Positions 37,602 to 45,808 of a stretch of 64,000 bases of DNA are shown one piece after another (the first letter of the stretch is position 1; each line of letters starts with the position of its first letter). The translations under genes and the position numbers were made by a program. Under the pieces are notes generated by a model that was given only the letters and a program-made list of their open reading frames with translations, was not told the origin of the DNA and did not search any database. Source of the DNA: Paenarthrobacter nicotinovorans (GTDB taxonomy: Bacteria; Actinomycetota; Actinomycetes; Actinomycetales; Micrococcaceae); NCBI RefSeq assembly GCF_007670255.1, contig NZ_SZVS01000001.1, positions 522,501 through 586,500 on the forward strand, given 5' to 3'.

Positions 37602-37865
37602 ATGACCCAAAAGAACCCATTGCAGCTAAAGGCCGCTGAAACAATCAAGTTCCTCAAGGATGAAAACCTAATCACCAAGGAACACTCGCTCGCCATTGCC
37701 CTGATCCTTGAGCTGGCCGCCGAGTGGTCCAAGTGCACCACAAGCACTCAACGTGCCGGTATCTCCAAGGAGCTGAGGGCCGCTTATGAGCTTCTGCCGA
37801 AGCCTGAGGTCACGGTTTCCGATGAAGCCGCTGAGTTCCTGGCTTCCCTGAGTGAGGATGACTAG
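37602..37865 (+). CDS. Probable terminase small subunit
   Basis: An 87-residue acidic helical protein (MTQKNPLQLKAAETIKF to AAEFLASLSEDD) directly upstream of and overlapping the large terminase. Size and position fit a small terminase, but I see no recognised DNA-binding motif. It could equally be a packaging accessory. Confidence 0.5.
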   Translation: MTQKNPLQLKAAETIKFLKDENLITKEHSLAIALILELAAEWSKCTTSTQRAGISKELRAAYELLPKPEVTVSDEAAEFLASLSEDD

Positions 37866-39318
37866 CAGTGCCCCGCCAGACACTCTAGATACCCCTGAAC
37901 ACTGGCTAGCTTCCCTAGGACTAGCTCAGCCCCTCTACGCCACGGCACCAACTCCCGGCGCACGCAATGAACTTGCCAAGGTCGAGAAGGTAGCCGCAGC
38001 CCTCAAGACTCCCCTGCTCCCATGGCAGCGCTATTTCATCCGCGTAGCTACCGAACTGAATCCAGATGGCACTTACCGATACAGAAGTGTTGTCCTGACG
38101 GTTCCCCGCCAATCCGGGAAGACAACCGTTATCCGTGCCCTGTATGCCACTCGTGCGCTCACCAACAGGAACCGTAAGAGCTTCATCTTTGCTCAGACCG
38201 GAAAGGACGCTAAAGAACGTCTGTTCGAACTCTCAGAACAGCTCACACAATCCCCTGTCGGTAAGCAGATCAGAACCCGTAGGGCTGCTGAGAATCCCAC
38301 AATCATCTTCCCCACCGGAAGCAAGATACAGAGCTTCCCGCCTACCGCTGAGAGTACCCACGGATACAACTTCAGCGATGCCTTCCTAGACGAGATTTTC
38401 GCCTTCGATGACTCCACAGGAACGAAGCTCATGGGTGCCATTGTCCCGGCAATGCAGACCCATAAAGACCGTCAAATCTGTCTCGTGTCCACTAAGGGAA
38501 CCCCTGACTCAACGTTCCTCAACGGATGGATCAAGAAAGGCCGTGAGGCTGTTCAGAATCCAGACGCGCCGATTGCATATTTCGAGTGGGCACTTGCTGA
38601 CGGTCTGGATGCTTTTGATCCTGACAACTGGGACTTTCACCCCGGCCTTCAAGGTGGACTCATCACCAAGGAAGACATTGAGTCTGCCGCTACCAACCAG
38701 ACAGACATGTCCAAGGGTGAGTTCACACGCGGATTCATGAACCGTCAGACGGAGACGCTAGAGGCCGTACTTGACCTGCCGCGCTGGAATGCCCTGCAAG
38801 GCGTCCTGACGACTCCTAAGCGCTCTGAGGTTGCCATTGCCTATGAGGTTTCTTTTGACCGCTCCAAGTCGGCAATCGTGGCCGCGTGGAAGGACGGCAA
38901 GACCACACAGACACGTGTCCTGATGAACGGGGCCGGCACCGATTGGCTACAGCCGGCACTTGAGAGCTTGGCTGACGCTAGGCCGATGGTCATTGGAGCT
39001 GATAAGTATCCGCAGAACTTGGTTATCGCGGATTCCCTGAACCAAGACAACCCGGATTTGAAGTTGAAGATGCTGACCCCTGAAGGTGCCAAAACCGGGG
39101 CTGTGTCATTCAAGGCACGCATTGAAGACGGCACTATCCGACATGACGGCCACAATGCCCTTAGAACGGCCATAAGCACCGCTCAGACGCGCCCAATGGG
39201 TGAAGGCTGGTGTTTCTCCCATAAGTCAGAACCGGAGCTTCTAGCGGCCGTTGTAGCGTGCCGACTATTGGACGAAACAAAAGCCGAAGTTGCGCCGATG
39301 ATGTATTTCGGAGAATGA
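37858..39318 (+). CDS. Terminase large subunit
   Basis: Packaging ATPase and nuclease of about 486 residues. The Walker A-like loop is VPRQSGKTT near residues 82-90 and Walker B is AFLDEIFAFDD near 176-186. The C-terminal nuclease part includes YEVSFDRSKSAIV. I start at the ATG overlapping the preceding stop; a GTG at 37852 is also possible. The packaging motor cuts concatemers and fills heads. A noncoding promoter and hairpin segment follows. Confidence 0.92.
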   Translation: MTSSAPPDTLDTPEHWLASLGLAQPLYATAPTPGARNELAKVEKVAAALKTPLLPWQRYFIRVATELNPDGTYRYRSVVLTVPRQSGKTTVIRALYATRALTNRNRKSFIFAQTGKDAKERLFELSEQLTQSPVGKQIRTRRAAENPTIIFPTGSKIQSFPPTAESTHGYNFSDAFLDEIFAFDDSTGTKLMGAIVPAMQTHKDRQICLVSTKGTPDSTFLNGWIKKGREAVQNPDAPIAYFEWALADGLDAFDPDNWDFHPGLQGGLITKEDIESAATNQTDMSKGEFTRGFMNRQTETLEAVLDLPRWNALQGVLTTPKRSEVAIAYEVSFDRSKSAIVAAWKDGKTTQTRVLMNGAGTDWLQPALESLADARPMVIGADKYPQNLVIADSLNQDNPDLKLKMLTPEGAKTGAVSFKARIEDGTIRHDGHNALRTAISTAQTRPMGEGWCFSHKSEPELLAAVVACRLLDETKAEVAPMMYFGE

Positions 39319-39324
39319 GAACAA

Positions 39325-39355
39325 TTGTCAGTAAGGCTCAAATTCGTGATATAAT
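39325..39355 (+). promoter_or_regulatory. Putative structural-gene promoter, extended -10
   Basis: TGATATAAT (39347-39355) is an extended -10 and TTGTCA (39325-39330) a -35, spaced 19 bases, longer than usual. It lies between the terminase stop and the portal gene, so it could drive portal and the following head and tail genes. Confidence 0.5.
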
Positions 39356-39400
39356 AGATACATACGGAAAGTTATTTAGAATCTTCCTTTCCTAATTATG

Positions 39401-39461
39401 TCTGGCGGCATCGCCGGAACCATGGTTTCTTAGATTTAACTTGGTTCCGGCTCGCCGCAGA
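39401..39461 (+). other. Long interrupted hairpin before the portal gene
   Basis: TCTGGCGGC-ATC-GCCGGAACCA pairs with TGGTTCCGGC-TC-GCCGCAGA, giving about 18 paired positions with small internal loops around a 19-base loop. It lies about 45 bases after the putative -10 and about 55 bases before the portal start. No U-tract follows, so it is more likely a structured 5' leader than an intrinsic terminator. Confidence 0.6.
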
Positions 39462-39517
39462 CAAACCGCCAAATGACGTAATGATGAACCCTGTTCGCCC
39501 TTTTATAAGGTGTCATT

Positions 39518-40714
39518 TTGGCTTTTTTCAACTTCCTCTTTGGAGCAGGTGAAGAACTCACCGCCCGACAAGAGATGAATGCATCATTCATTGACTCAAT
39601 CCCGCTGGAATCTCCGTGGGCCGATAACTCACACCTCGAAACAATCACGCTTGCTGGCCTCTATGGCCTCACACCGGACACACTCCCGGTAAACCGCACG
39701 TCGGCCATGCAGATAGCGAGTATCGCCAAGGGCCGCAACCTGATTGCTACCTCCATTGCCCGTATGCCGCTGAAGGCAACCCGTAATGGATCACTGGCTA
39801 CCAACCAACCTACGCTCCTTACCCAGCTCCAAACCGGGACACCAAACTTCATCACGCTCTCGTGGACTGTCGATTCGATGCTGTTCTACGGACGTGCATT
39901 CTGGCTGATCACTGACAAGTCATTTGATGGCCGTCCGCTCCACGTCAAGTACATCCCCGAGTCTCAGGTTGAGACCAAGGATGGACAGCTAGTCAAGGCA
40001 TTCGGTAAGTCCGTCAGCCCTGCCGACTTCATCCGCATTGATGCCAACAATGAGGGATTCCTGGCGTACGGAGCTGGCGTCATTCGTGAGGCTCAGGAGA
40101 TTGAACTTGCTGCCCGTGAGGCTGGCGCTTCCCCTGTTCCGAGCATCGTGCTCAAGCAGATGGAGGGCAACAACCTTTCACAGGAAGAGATCACCGCGCT
40201 TGTAGCCCAGTGGACCGCAGCACGCCGCAAGCGTGGCGGTTCCGTGGCCTATGCCAACAAGGCGATTGATGTTGAATCCCTTGGACAGCACGCGGAAAAC
40301 CTCCTGATTGAAGGCCGCAACTATGCAGCCCTACAGGTGGCACGCGCTCTAGGTCTTCCTGCATGGGCCGTTGACGCGACTGTTGCCGGTGCATCCCTCA
40401 ACTACTCGAACCAAGCAAGCCGTAACCGTGAGCTTATCGACGCTCTAACAGGCTTCATGACCTCGATTGAACAGACCCTTTCGCTCTTTCTTCCTGCTGG
40501 AACTGAGGTCAAATTCGACACTGCCGAATTGCTTAAGGGCGACACCAAGGAACGCTACGACGCTTACGCCGTAGGAATTGCTGCTGGATTCCTGACTAAG
40601 GACGAAGCACGCGCACGCGAAAACCTTGAGCCTTTGCCGGTTGAAGAACAGGTAGCCCCTGAAATCCCGGCAGAGCCTCAGCCAACTCCTGATGAGGAAT
40701 CAGCCGATGAATAA
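39518..40714 (+). CDS. Phage portal protein (HK97 family)
   Basis: A 398-residue portal that forms the DNA-entry ring and binds terminase. Recognisable HK97-type segments are IAKGRNLIATSIARMPL near residue 66, a middle alpha/beta region with YGAGVIREA, and the late NYSNQASRNRELI stretch. Start is TTG with AAGG upstream. The C-terminal tail is Pro/Glu-rich. The next gene starts inside its last codons. Confidence 0.92.
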   Translation: MAFFNFLFGAGEELTARQEMNASFIDSIPLESPWADNSHLETITLAGLYGLTPDTLPVNRTSAMQIASIAKGRNLIATSIARMPLKATRNGSLATNQPTLLTQLQTGTPNFITLSWTVDSMLFYGRAFWLITDKSFDGRPLHVKYIPESQVETKDGQLVKAFGKSVSPADFIRIDANNEGFLAYGAGVIREAQEIELAAREAGASPVPSIVLKQMEGNNLSQEEITALVAQWTAARRKRGGSVAYANKAIDVESLGQHAENLLIEGRNYAALQVARALGLPAWAVDATVAGASLNYSNQASRNRELIDALTGFMTSIEQTLSLFLPAGTEVKFDTAELLKGDTKERYDAYAVGIAAGFLTKDEARARENLEPLPVEEQVAPEIPAEPQPTPDEESADE

Positions 40715-42137
40715 CATTCAAGCTTCCGGAGAGCTGCTAACAGCTTCCGTAGATGACCGCACACTAACATACCGACTTTTGCCATTTGGTGAAGCAGGAT
40801 CAACCAACGTTGGAAAGGTCATTGCCTCTAAAGGCTCTGTAACCATTCCCGATGACCTCAACACCCTTGAGCTGAATGAAGAACACAACTTCCAAAATCA
40901 GATTGGCAAGTTTGTTCGTGTGGAAGAACTCGATACCCACATTGAGGCCACAGTTCGAATCGTCAACACCTCCAAAGGTAATGACGCTCTTGTCCTCGCT
41001 GCTGAAGGTCTACGTACCGGAATCAGTGTCGAAATCGCCAATCCAGTTATCAGGAACGGCCATCTAATCGCGGGAAACCTCACAGGCGCAGGACTAGTAG
41101 TCCGCCCCGCTTTCTCTAATGCACGACTAACCGCCTCAGATATGGGCGAATCAATCTCCGAAAAGGAAACCACGATGGAAACTACTTCCAACACCCCAGA
41201 GGCTACAGAAGTAGCTCCTGTTGTTCAGGCAGAGCCAATCTTTGCTTCTAACCTTCCCTCCAATGACCTAGGCGCTATGACGTTCGCCGCGTACAGCGCT
41301 GGTGACACAGGCTCCATCAACGCTGCTCTTTCTGACCTCAAGACCACCAACGATGCCGGAAAGTTCTACATCAAGGATCAGGAAGTTGGTGAACTCTGGA
41401 CCGCACGTCAGACCGAGCGCAAGCTTGTCAACGCTGTTGGTGTAAAGCCGCTTACCTCCCTCATCCAGACCGGTACTAAGAAGAACCGCACGTTTGCCGT
41501 AGCCGATTGGGCCGGAAACAAGGTCGAGCTTCCTACCGCGACATTCAGCACTTCCCGCGAATCCTGGAACGCAAAGGCCAAGGCTGTAGCGGTCGATATC
41601 GCGATGGAACTAATCGAATTCGGGGGCGAAGGTGTCATCTCTGAAGCCTACGAAGAGGCTATTGACTCTTACGTAGTTCAGACTGAGGTCGAGCTTCTTA
41701 CCTACCTCCTTGCCAACTCCACAGCCGTTACCGGACTTACATCCGCTATCGCTGCTATCGACAAGGCTTCCGAGACTCTCGGAAACATCGGCGCAAACAT
41801 GTCGTTCATTGCCGTTGCTCCTAACGTCATGGCTGCTCTTCGCTCCATCACTTCCGCTAACGCTCCGTGGTGGCTTGCATCTCAGGGTGCTGTGAACCTC
41901 CGTGACCGCAGCATTGATCTTGGTGGCGTGACTCTTGTCTCTAACCCGAACCTTGCCAACGGAACAATCCTCGTTGGTGACAGCCGCGCTGTTGATTACC
42001 GCGAATCCAAGGACTTCAAGTTCCGCGCTCTCGATCTTCCGCGCGGTGGTGTTGACGTGAGCTTCATCAAGTTCCGCTCCCAGTACGTCACTGACAAGGG
42101 CGCAATCCTCAAGATCACCGGCGTAACCGGAGCCTAG
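40707..42137 (+). CDS. Fused prohead protease and major capsid protein
   Basis: A 476-residue two-domain protein. The first 130 or so residues resemble an HK97 prohead protease (LLPFGEAGS, ELNEEHNFQNQIGKFVR with the likely catalytic His, then TGISVEIANPVIRNG). A linker rich in Glu and Thr (METTSNTPEATEVAPVV) joins an HK97-fold capsid protein from about residue 180, ending DVSFIKFRSQYVTDKGAILK. I use the ATG at 40707 because GAGGA lies 8 bases upstream. The protease must cleave itself off the capsid. No separate scaffold gene is seen. This fusion is a compact-genome feature. Confidence 0.85.
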   Translation: MNNIQASGELLTASVDDRTLTYRLLPFGEAGSTNVGKVIASKGSVTIPDDLNTLELNEEHNFQNQIGKFVRVEELDTHIEATVRIVNTSKGNDALVLAAEGLRTGISVEIANPVIRNGHLIAGNLTGAGLVVRPAFSNARLTASDMGESISEKETTMETTSNTPEATEVAPVVQAEPIFASNLPSNDLGAMTFAAYSAGDTGSINAALSDLKTTNDAGKFYIKDQEVGELWTARQTERKLVNAVGVKPLTSLIQTGTKKNRTFAVADWAGNKVELPTATFSTSRESWNAKAKAVAVDIAMELIEFGGEGVISEAYEEAIDSYVVQTEVELLTYLLANSTAVTGLTSAIAAIDKASETLGNIGANMSFIAVAPNVMAALRSITSANAPWWLASQGAVNLRDRSIDLGGVTLVSNPNLANGTILVGDSRAVDYRESKDFKFRALDLPRGGVDVSFIKFRSQYVTDKGAILKITGVTGA

Positions 42138-42139
42138 TC

Positions 42140-42466
42140 ATGATCACAACTCAAGAAGTTCTCGACTGGCTGGGACATACAGGACAGCCGACAGCAGACG
42201 ATACGAAAGCTCTTGAGTTGGTTACCGCCGCCACTATTGGCTACGTGGATTCGCTGCCCAATATTGACCTTGATCCGTCAGGTTTTTATTGGGCAGATAC
42301 CACCAAGCTTGGTGCGATCATGCTCGCGGCACGTATGTATCAAAGGCGCAATTCACCCGGTGGAGTCACAGCCATTGGTGATGTCGCTACATTCGTGCCG
42401 CGTTACGACAACGATATTGCGCGTCTCCTGAATCTTGATTCATTTACGAAGCCAATGGTGGGCTAA
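42140..42466 (+). CDS. Head-tail connector (adaptor) protein
   Basis: A 108-residue helical protein starting 2 bases after the capsid stop. The pattern (MITTQEVLDWLGH, LELVTAATIGYVDS, LGAIMLAARMYQRRNSPGG) matches the HK97 gp6-like head-tail adaptors, which bind below the portal. Position supports this. Confidence 0.75.
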   Translation: MITTQEVLDWLGHTGQPTADDTKALELVTAATIGYVDSLPNIDLDPSGFYWADTTKLGAIMLAARMYQRRNSPGGVTAIGDVATFVPRYDNDIARLLNLDSFTKPMVG

Positions 42467-42823
42467 ATGCTATTCGGAGACGCACTAGATGAAATCGTAA
42501 CCGGCCTAATCAATGCGGGAATCAACGCAACGTCTGAACCTAAAAAGCTTCAGCTTCCCGGCGCAGTTGTAGAGCCGGGAACCATGACTTTCGATCTGCT
42601 TGATGGTGACAACTACTCAGCAGAGTTCAATGTCTATCTACTCACATCAAACAAGGGCACGGTCCAGTCACTCAATGACCTTCAGGACTTGCTTGCCAAA
42701 TTCCGCTCTGTATTCCAAGTAGTTGAGGCGGAACCTATCTCCCTCAACATTCCGAATGTCAGCGGCCCTGATCCGGTACCGGGTCTTTTGCTCACACTTC
42801 AAGCCACTATTACAAAGGATTAG
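42467..42823 (+). CDS. Tail terminator-like or neck protein
   Basis: A 118-residue alpha/beta protein directly before the tail-tube gene. It resembles tail terminators (tail-completion) in size and place (LINAGINATSEPKKLQLPGAVV, then VYLLTSNKG), but no decisive motif is seen. It could also be a second connector. Confidence 0.55.
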   Translation: MLFGDALDEIVTGLINAGINATSEPKKLQLPGAVVEPGTMTFDLLDGDNYSAEFNVYLLTSNKGTVQSLNDLQDLLAKFRSVFQVVEAEPISLNIPNVSGPDPVPGLLLTLQATITKD

Positions 42824-42825
42824 AA

Positions 42826-43242
42826 ATGGCTGTCAACACAATCACCGTTGGTGCCGGTTCACTCACAATCGGCGCTACTACTGCTCTCGTCAACTTCTCA
42901 GGCCAGGTCACCTCTTGCCGCCTTGTTCCCTCCGTGGATCAGGGAGACTCCATCAACGTTCTTTCCGGAGAATCCGTTGCCGGTGACCGTACGGAGTCTT
43001 GGACTCTGGAAGGCACCCTTCTACAGGACTTTGGAACTGCCAACGGCACAACCGAAAAGCTCTTTGCTATGCGTGGACAGACTCACGTCTTTGAGTTCAT
43101 CCCGAACACTGCCAAGGGTAAGAAAATCACCGGTTCCCTTGTAGCCGAAGCTATCGAAATTGGTGGCGACGTAAACAGCAAGCCAACATCTGACTTCTCA
43201 TTTGTTGTCATCGGAGCGCCGGTTATCGCGGCTGTTTCCTAA
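42826..43242 (+). CDS. Major tail protein
   Basis: A 138-residue beta-rich protein. Segments such as RTESWTLEGTLLQDFG and THVFEFIPNTAKGKKITGS are typical of tail-tube subunits. It lies between the tail-terminator candidate and the gp10-like protein. Its codon use is highly regular, as expected for an abundant structural protein. Confidence 0.72.
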   Translation: MAVNTITVGAGSLTIGATTALVNFSGQVTSCRLVPSVDQGDSINVLSGESVAGDRTESWTLEGTLLQDFGTANGTTEKLFAMRGQTHVFEFIPNTAKGKKITGSLVAEAIEIGGDVNSKPTSDFSFVVIGAPVIAAVS

Positions 43243-43244
43243 TT

Positions 43245-43664
43245 ATGGGTGAGTTCATCGGAGTCAAGGTTGAGGGCGGTAAGCGTCTCAGAAAGACCAT
43301 GAAGGCCGCAGGCGCGGACATGAAAGACCTGTCACGCCTGAACAAGGAAGCCGCAAACATTGTGGTTCCTGTAGCTAAGGCCTTGGCTCCGGTGGGCGAC
43401 CCAAGAGGCGGAAGTATCCGCAACACCATTCGAGCTGGTGCCACTCAGAAGGCCGGAATCATCCGAGCTGGTAACGCAAAGATGCCCTACGGCGGAATGC
43501 TCCACTACGGCACACCCGGCGGATTCACGGACTCCCTAGGACGAGCGCACCCCCTCAAACCTCAGCCATGGATAGCCATGGCAGCAAAACAAACCGAACC
43601 CCAATGGGTCGATAACTATTTCGAAGGGCTTATGAAAGTCCTTGACGGCATTACAGGAGAGTAA
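43245..43664 (+). CDS. HK97 gp10-like neck/tail-completion protein
   Basis: A 139-residue protein with the gp10 layout: helical N-terminus, VVPVAKALAPVGDPRGGSIR, and PYGGMLHYGTPGG followed by PLKPQPWIAMA. It starts 2 bases after the tail-tube stop. In most siphoviruses the neck genes precede the tail-tube gene; here it follows it. Confidence 0.7.
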   Translation: MGEFIGVKVEGGKRLRKTMKAAGADMKDLSRLNKEAANIVVPVAKALAPVGDPRGGSIRNTIRAGATQKAGIIRAGNAKMPYGGMLHYGTPGGFTDSLGRAHPLKPQPWIAMAAKQTEPQWVDNYFEGLMKVLDGITGE

Positions 43665-43666
43665 AA

Positions 43667-43957
43667 ATGGCCGCACTAATGAACTTCACAGTTACGACAA
43701 CTGATGACAAGACCTATGAGGCAAAGGCCGTGATGGCGGACCTCATCCGCTATGACGTACTACGTAACCGCCTCAACTTCCCACCTCGTGAAGGCAATGA
43801 ATTCCTTTTCATGGGACTGGTCACCTTCTGTGCACTTCTGCGTACGGGCCAGATTCCCGCTGAATCCAAGCCTGAGGAATTCCTCAACACCATCGCCAAC
43901 CTTGAACCGGCTGATGAAGAAGATGAGGCCGAGTTTCCAGCTACAACCGGCAACTGA
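43667..43957 (+). CDS. Tail assembly chaperone, upstream frame
   Basis: A 96-residue protein directly before the tape measure, with an acidic C-terminus (EPADEEDEAEFPATTGN). It is the G-type product of the classic tail-chaperone pair. The overlapping frame at 43914-44084 continues with family-like sequence, so a programmed frameshift near its end would make a longer GT product. Confidence 0.8.
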   Translation: MAALMNFTVTTTDDKTYEAKAVMADLIRYDVLRNRLNFPPREGNEFLFMGLVTFCALLRTGQIPAESKPEEFLNTIANLEPADEEDEAEFPATTGN

Positions 43958-44084
43958 AGCGGTAGTAGCACTTAGCTATCACACAGGAATTCCGTTCCAG
44001 TACTTCACAGAGCTGGATGAACCCATACTCAAGCACTATTTCAAGCTCATGGAGCAAGAAGCCGAAGCATCGAGAAGGAGATGA
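43914..44084 (+). CDS. Tail assembly chaperone, frameshifted extension
   Basis: Frame +1 relative to the upstream chaperone frame. Its useful part reads ATEAVVALSYHTGIPFQYF to MEQEAEASRRR, a typical T-domain, and stops 5 bases before the tape measure start. It has no convincing ribosome site of its own, so production as a +1 (or -2) frameshift fusion near 43925-43945 is likely. ATG codons at 43914 and 43923 would allow separate initiation. I do not see a classical slippery heptamer. Confidence 0.65.
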   Translation: MKKMRPSFQLQPATEAVVALSYHTGIPFQYFTELDEPILKHYFKLMEQEAEASRRR

Positions 44085-44089
44085 TTTAA

Positions 44090-45808
44090 TTGGCCTCAAA
44101 AACAGCTATTCTCAGCGTCAAGATTGTCTCTGATGCTAAGGACTTTTCGTCCAAGATGGATGCCTCTGTATCCAAGCTGGACAAGTTTCAATCCGTAGCT
44201 AGCAAGCTTGCCGTTCCTGCCGCAGCCGTTGTGGCAGGTATCGGCGCTATCGCTGTCAGCGCCGGAAAGATGGCCTCTGAGGCTGAACAGAACTTTGGTG
44301 CCGTTGACGCGGTATTCAAGGATCACGCTAGCTCTGTAAAAGAGCTGGCTAAGACCTCCGCGCAGAACCTGGGACTCTCAGGCTCTGATTACGCCAAGTA
44401 CTCAGCCCTCCTAGGTTCCCAGCTCAAGAACGCTGGAACCCCTCTCGATCAGCTTGCATCCAAGACTGACAAGCTCATCACCTACGGTGCTGACTTTGCT
44501 GCTCAGTTCGGTGGAACGGTTCCTGAGGCTGTGGACGCTCTGTCCTCTGCCCTGAAGGGTGAGATGGACCCAATCGAGCGCTACGGTATCAGCCTCTCTG
44601 AGACCAAGATCAAGGCTCAGATGGCCGCTGACGGAACAGACAAGCTCACTGGAGCTGCTTACGATCAGGCCAAGGCCGCAGCCATCATGACCTTGATCCA
44701 GAATCAGGGTAAGGATGCTCTTGGAGCGTTCGGACGTGAGGCAGGAACCGCAGCCGGTCAACAGGCCATTGCAACGGCCAAGTGGCAGGACGCATCAGCC
44801 GCTCTTGGTCAGGTACTTCTCCCGATCATGACTCAAGCCGCTTCCGTGCTGGCTGAAGTTGCCAAGTGGGTACAGCAGAACGCCGGAGTTGTTCAGACTC
44901 TCGCTGTGGTCATCGGCATCCTTGCCGGTGCAATCCTCGTGCTCAACGTGGCAATGGGCATCATGAACGTCATTGCAGCACTCAACCCGTTTGTGCTCAT
45001 CGGTGTTGCTGTGGCCGCGCTCATTGGCTTCATTATCTACCTCGCGACTCAGACCACATTCTTTGGTGATCTGTGGGCCAACGTGTCCAAATGGGCCTCT
45101 GACGTGTGGAACAGCTTCGTCAAATTCGCAACGGACGTATTCAACAATTATTGGAACTTCCTGCGTAACACCCTACGCAACATCGGTAATTTCTTCGAAT
45201 CCATCTTCCGTGGCGTCGGTAGTTTCGTAGGTGACGTCGTAAGCAACATTCAGAGTTTCTTCTCAAGCGGATTCTCATTTGTTGCTTCAATCGCACGCTC
45301 CTACATCAGCACCGTGACAGGAATTATCCAAGGCATAATTAGCGTCGTCTCATCGGTAACGAATTTCGTAGGCTCTGCTTTCAGCTCTGCCTTCTCCACA
45401 GCACAGTCTATTGTGTCCGGAGTCATTAACTTCATCATCGGTGGATTCAACAACATCACTGGTGCAATCCAAAATGTCATCGGATGGGTTTCTAACCTGT
45501 TCAACGGATTCTCCGTACCGGGATGGCTCCGTGACGTTATGAAGGTCATGGGTGTCGGTGGAACAGGATTCGAATTCACCGGAGCCTTTGCAGCAATGCC
45601 GGGTGAACTCGGTATCGGCGCGACTGGTGGCCTCACACTTGGCACCGTCCTTGGTGGTGGCCGTGGCGGGAAGACCGTAGTGAACAACTACAACGTCACT
45701 GTCAATGGCGCTGTTGATCCTGTTGCCACAGCCAAGCAGATCAAGAGCCTTCTGAACGCGGATGCCGTCCGTAACGGAAACCTCGCTGTTGGAGGTTCGC
45801 TATGGTAG
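44090..45808 (+). CDS. Tape measure protein
   Basis: A 572-residue protein setting tail length. The N-terminal half is helical and Ala-rich with the TP901-type tape-measure region (GAVDAVFKDHASSVKELAKT, YGISLSETKIKAQMAADG). Two strong hydrophobic segments follow near residues 270-325. The C-terminal part is aromatic- and Ser-rich, ending VNNYNVTVNGAVDPVATAKQ. Start is TTG after AAGGAGATGA. The length is at the low end for siphoviruses. It overlaps the next gene by 7 bases. Confidence 0.92.
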   Translation: MASKTAILSVKIVSDAKDFSSKMDASVSKLDKFQSVASKLAVPAAAVVAGIGAIAVSAGKMASEAEQNFGAVDAVFKDHASSVKELAKTSAQNLGLSGSDYAKYSALLGSQLKNAGTPLDQLASKTDKLITYGADFAAQFGGTVPEAVDALSSALKGEMDPIERYGISLSETKIKAQMAADGTDKLTGAAYDQAKAAAIMTLIQNQGKDALGAFGREAGTAAGQQAIATAKWQDASAALGQVLLPIMTQAASVLAEVAKWVQQNAGVVQTLAVVIGILAGAILVLNVAMGIMNVIAALNPFVLIGVAVAALIGFIIYLATQTTFFGDLWANVSKWASDVWNSFVKFATDVFNNYWNFLRNTLRNIGNFFESIFRGVGSFVGDVVSNIQSFFSSGFSFVASIARSYISTVTGIIQGIISVVSSVTNFVGSAFSSAFSTAQSIVSGVINFIIGGFNNITGAIQNVIGWVSNLFNGFSVPGWLRDVMKVMGVGGTGFEFTGAFAAMPGELGIGATGGLTLGTVLGGGRGGKTVVNNYNVTVNGAVDPVATAKQIKSLLNADAVRNGNLAVGGSLW

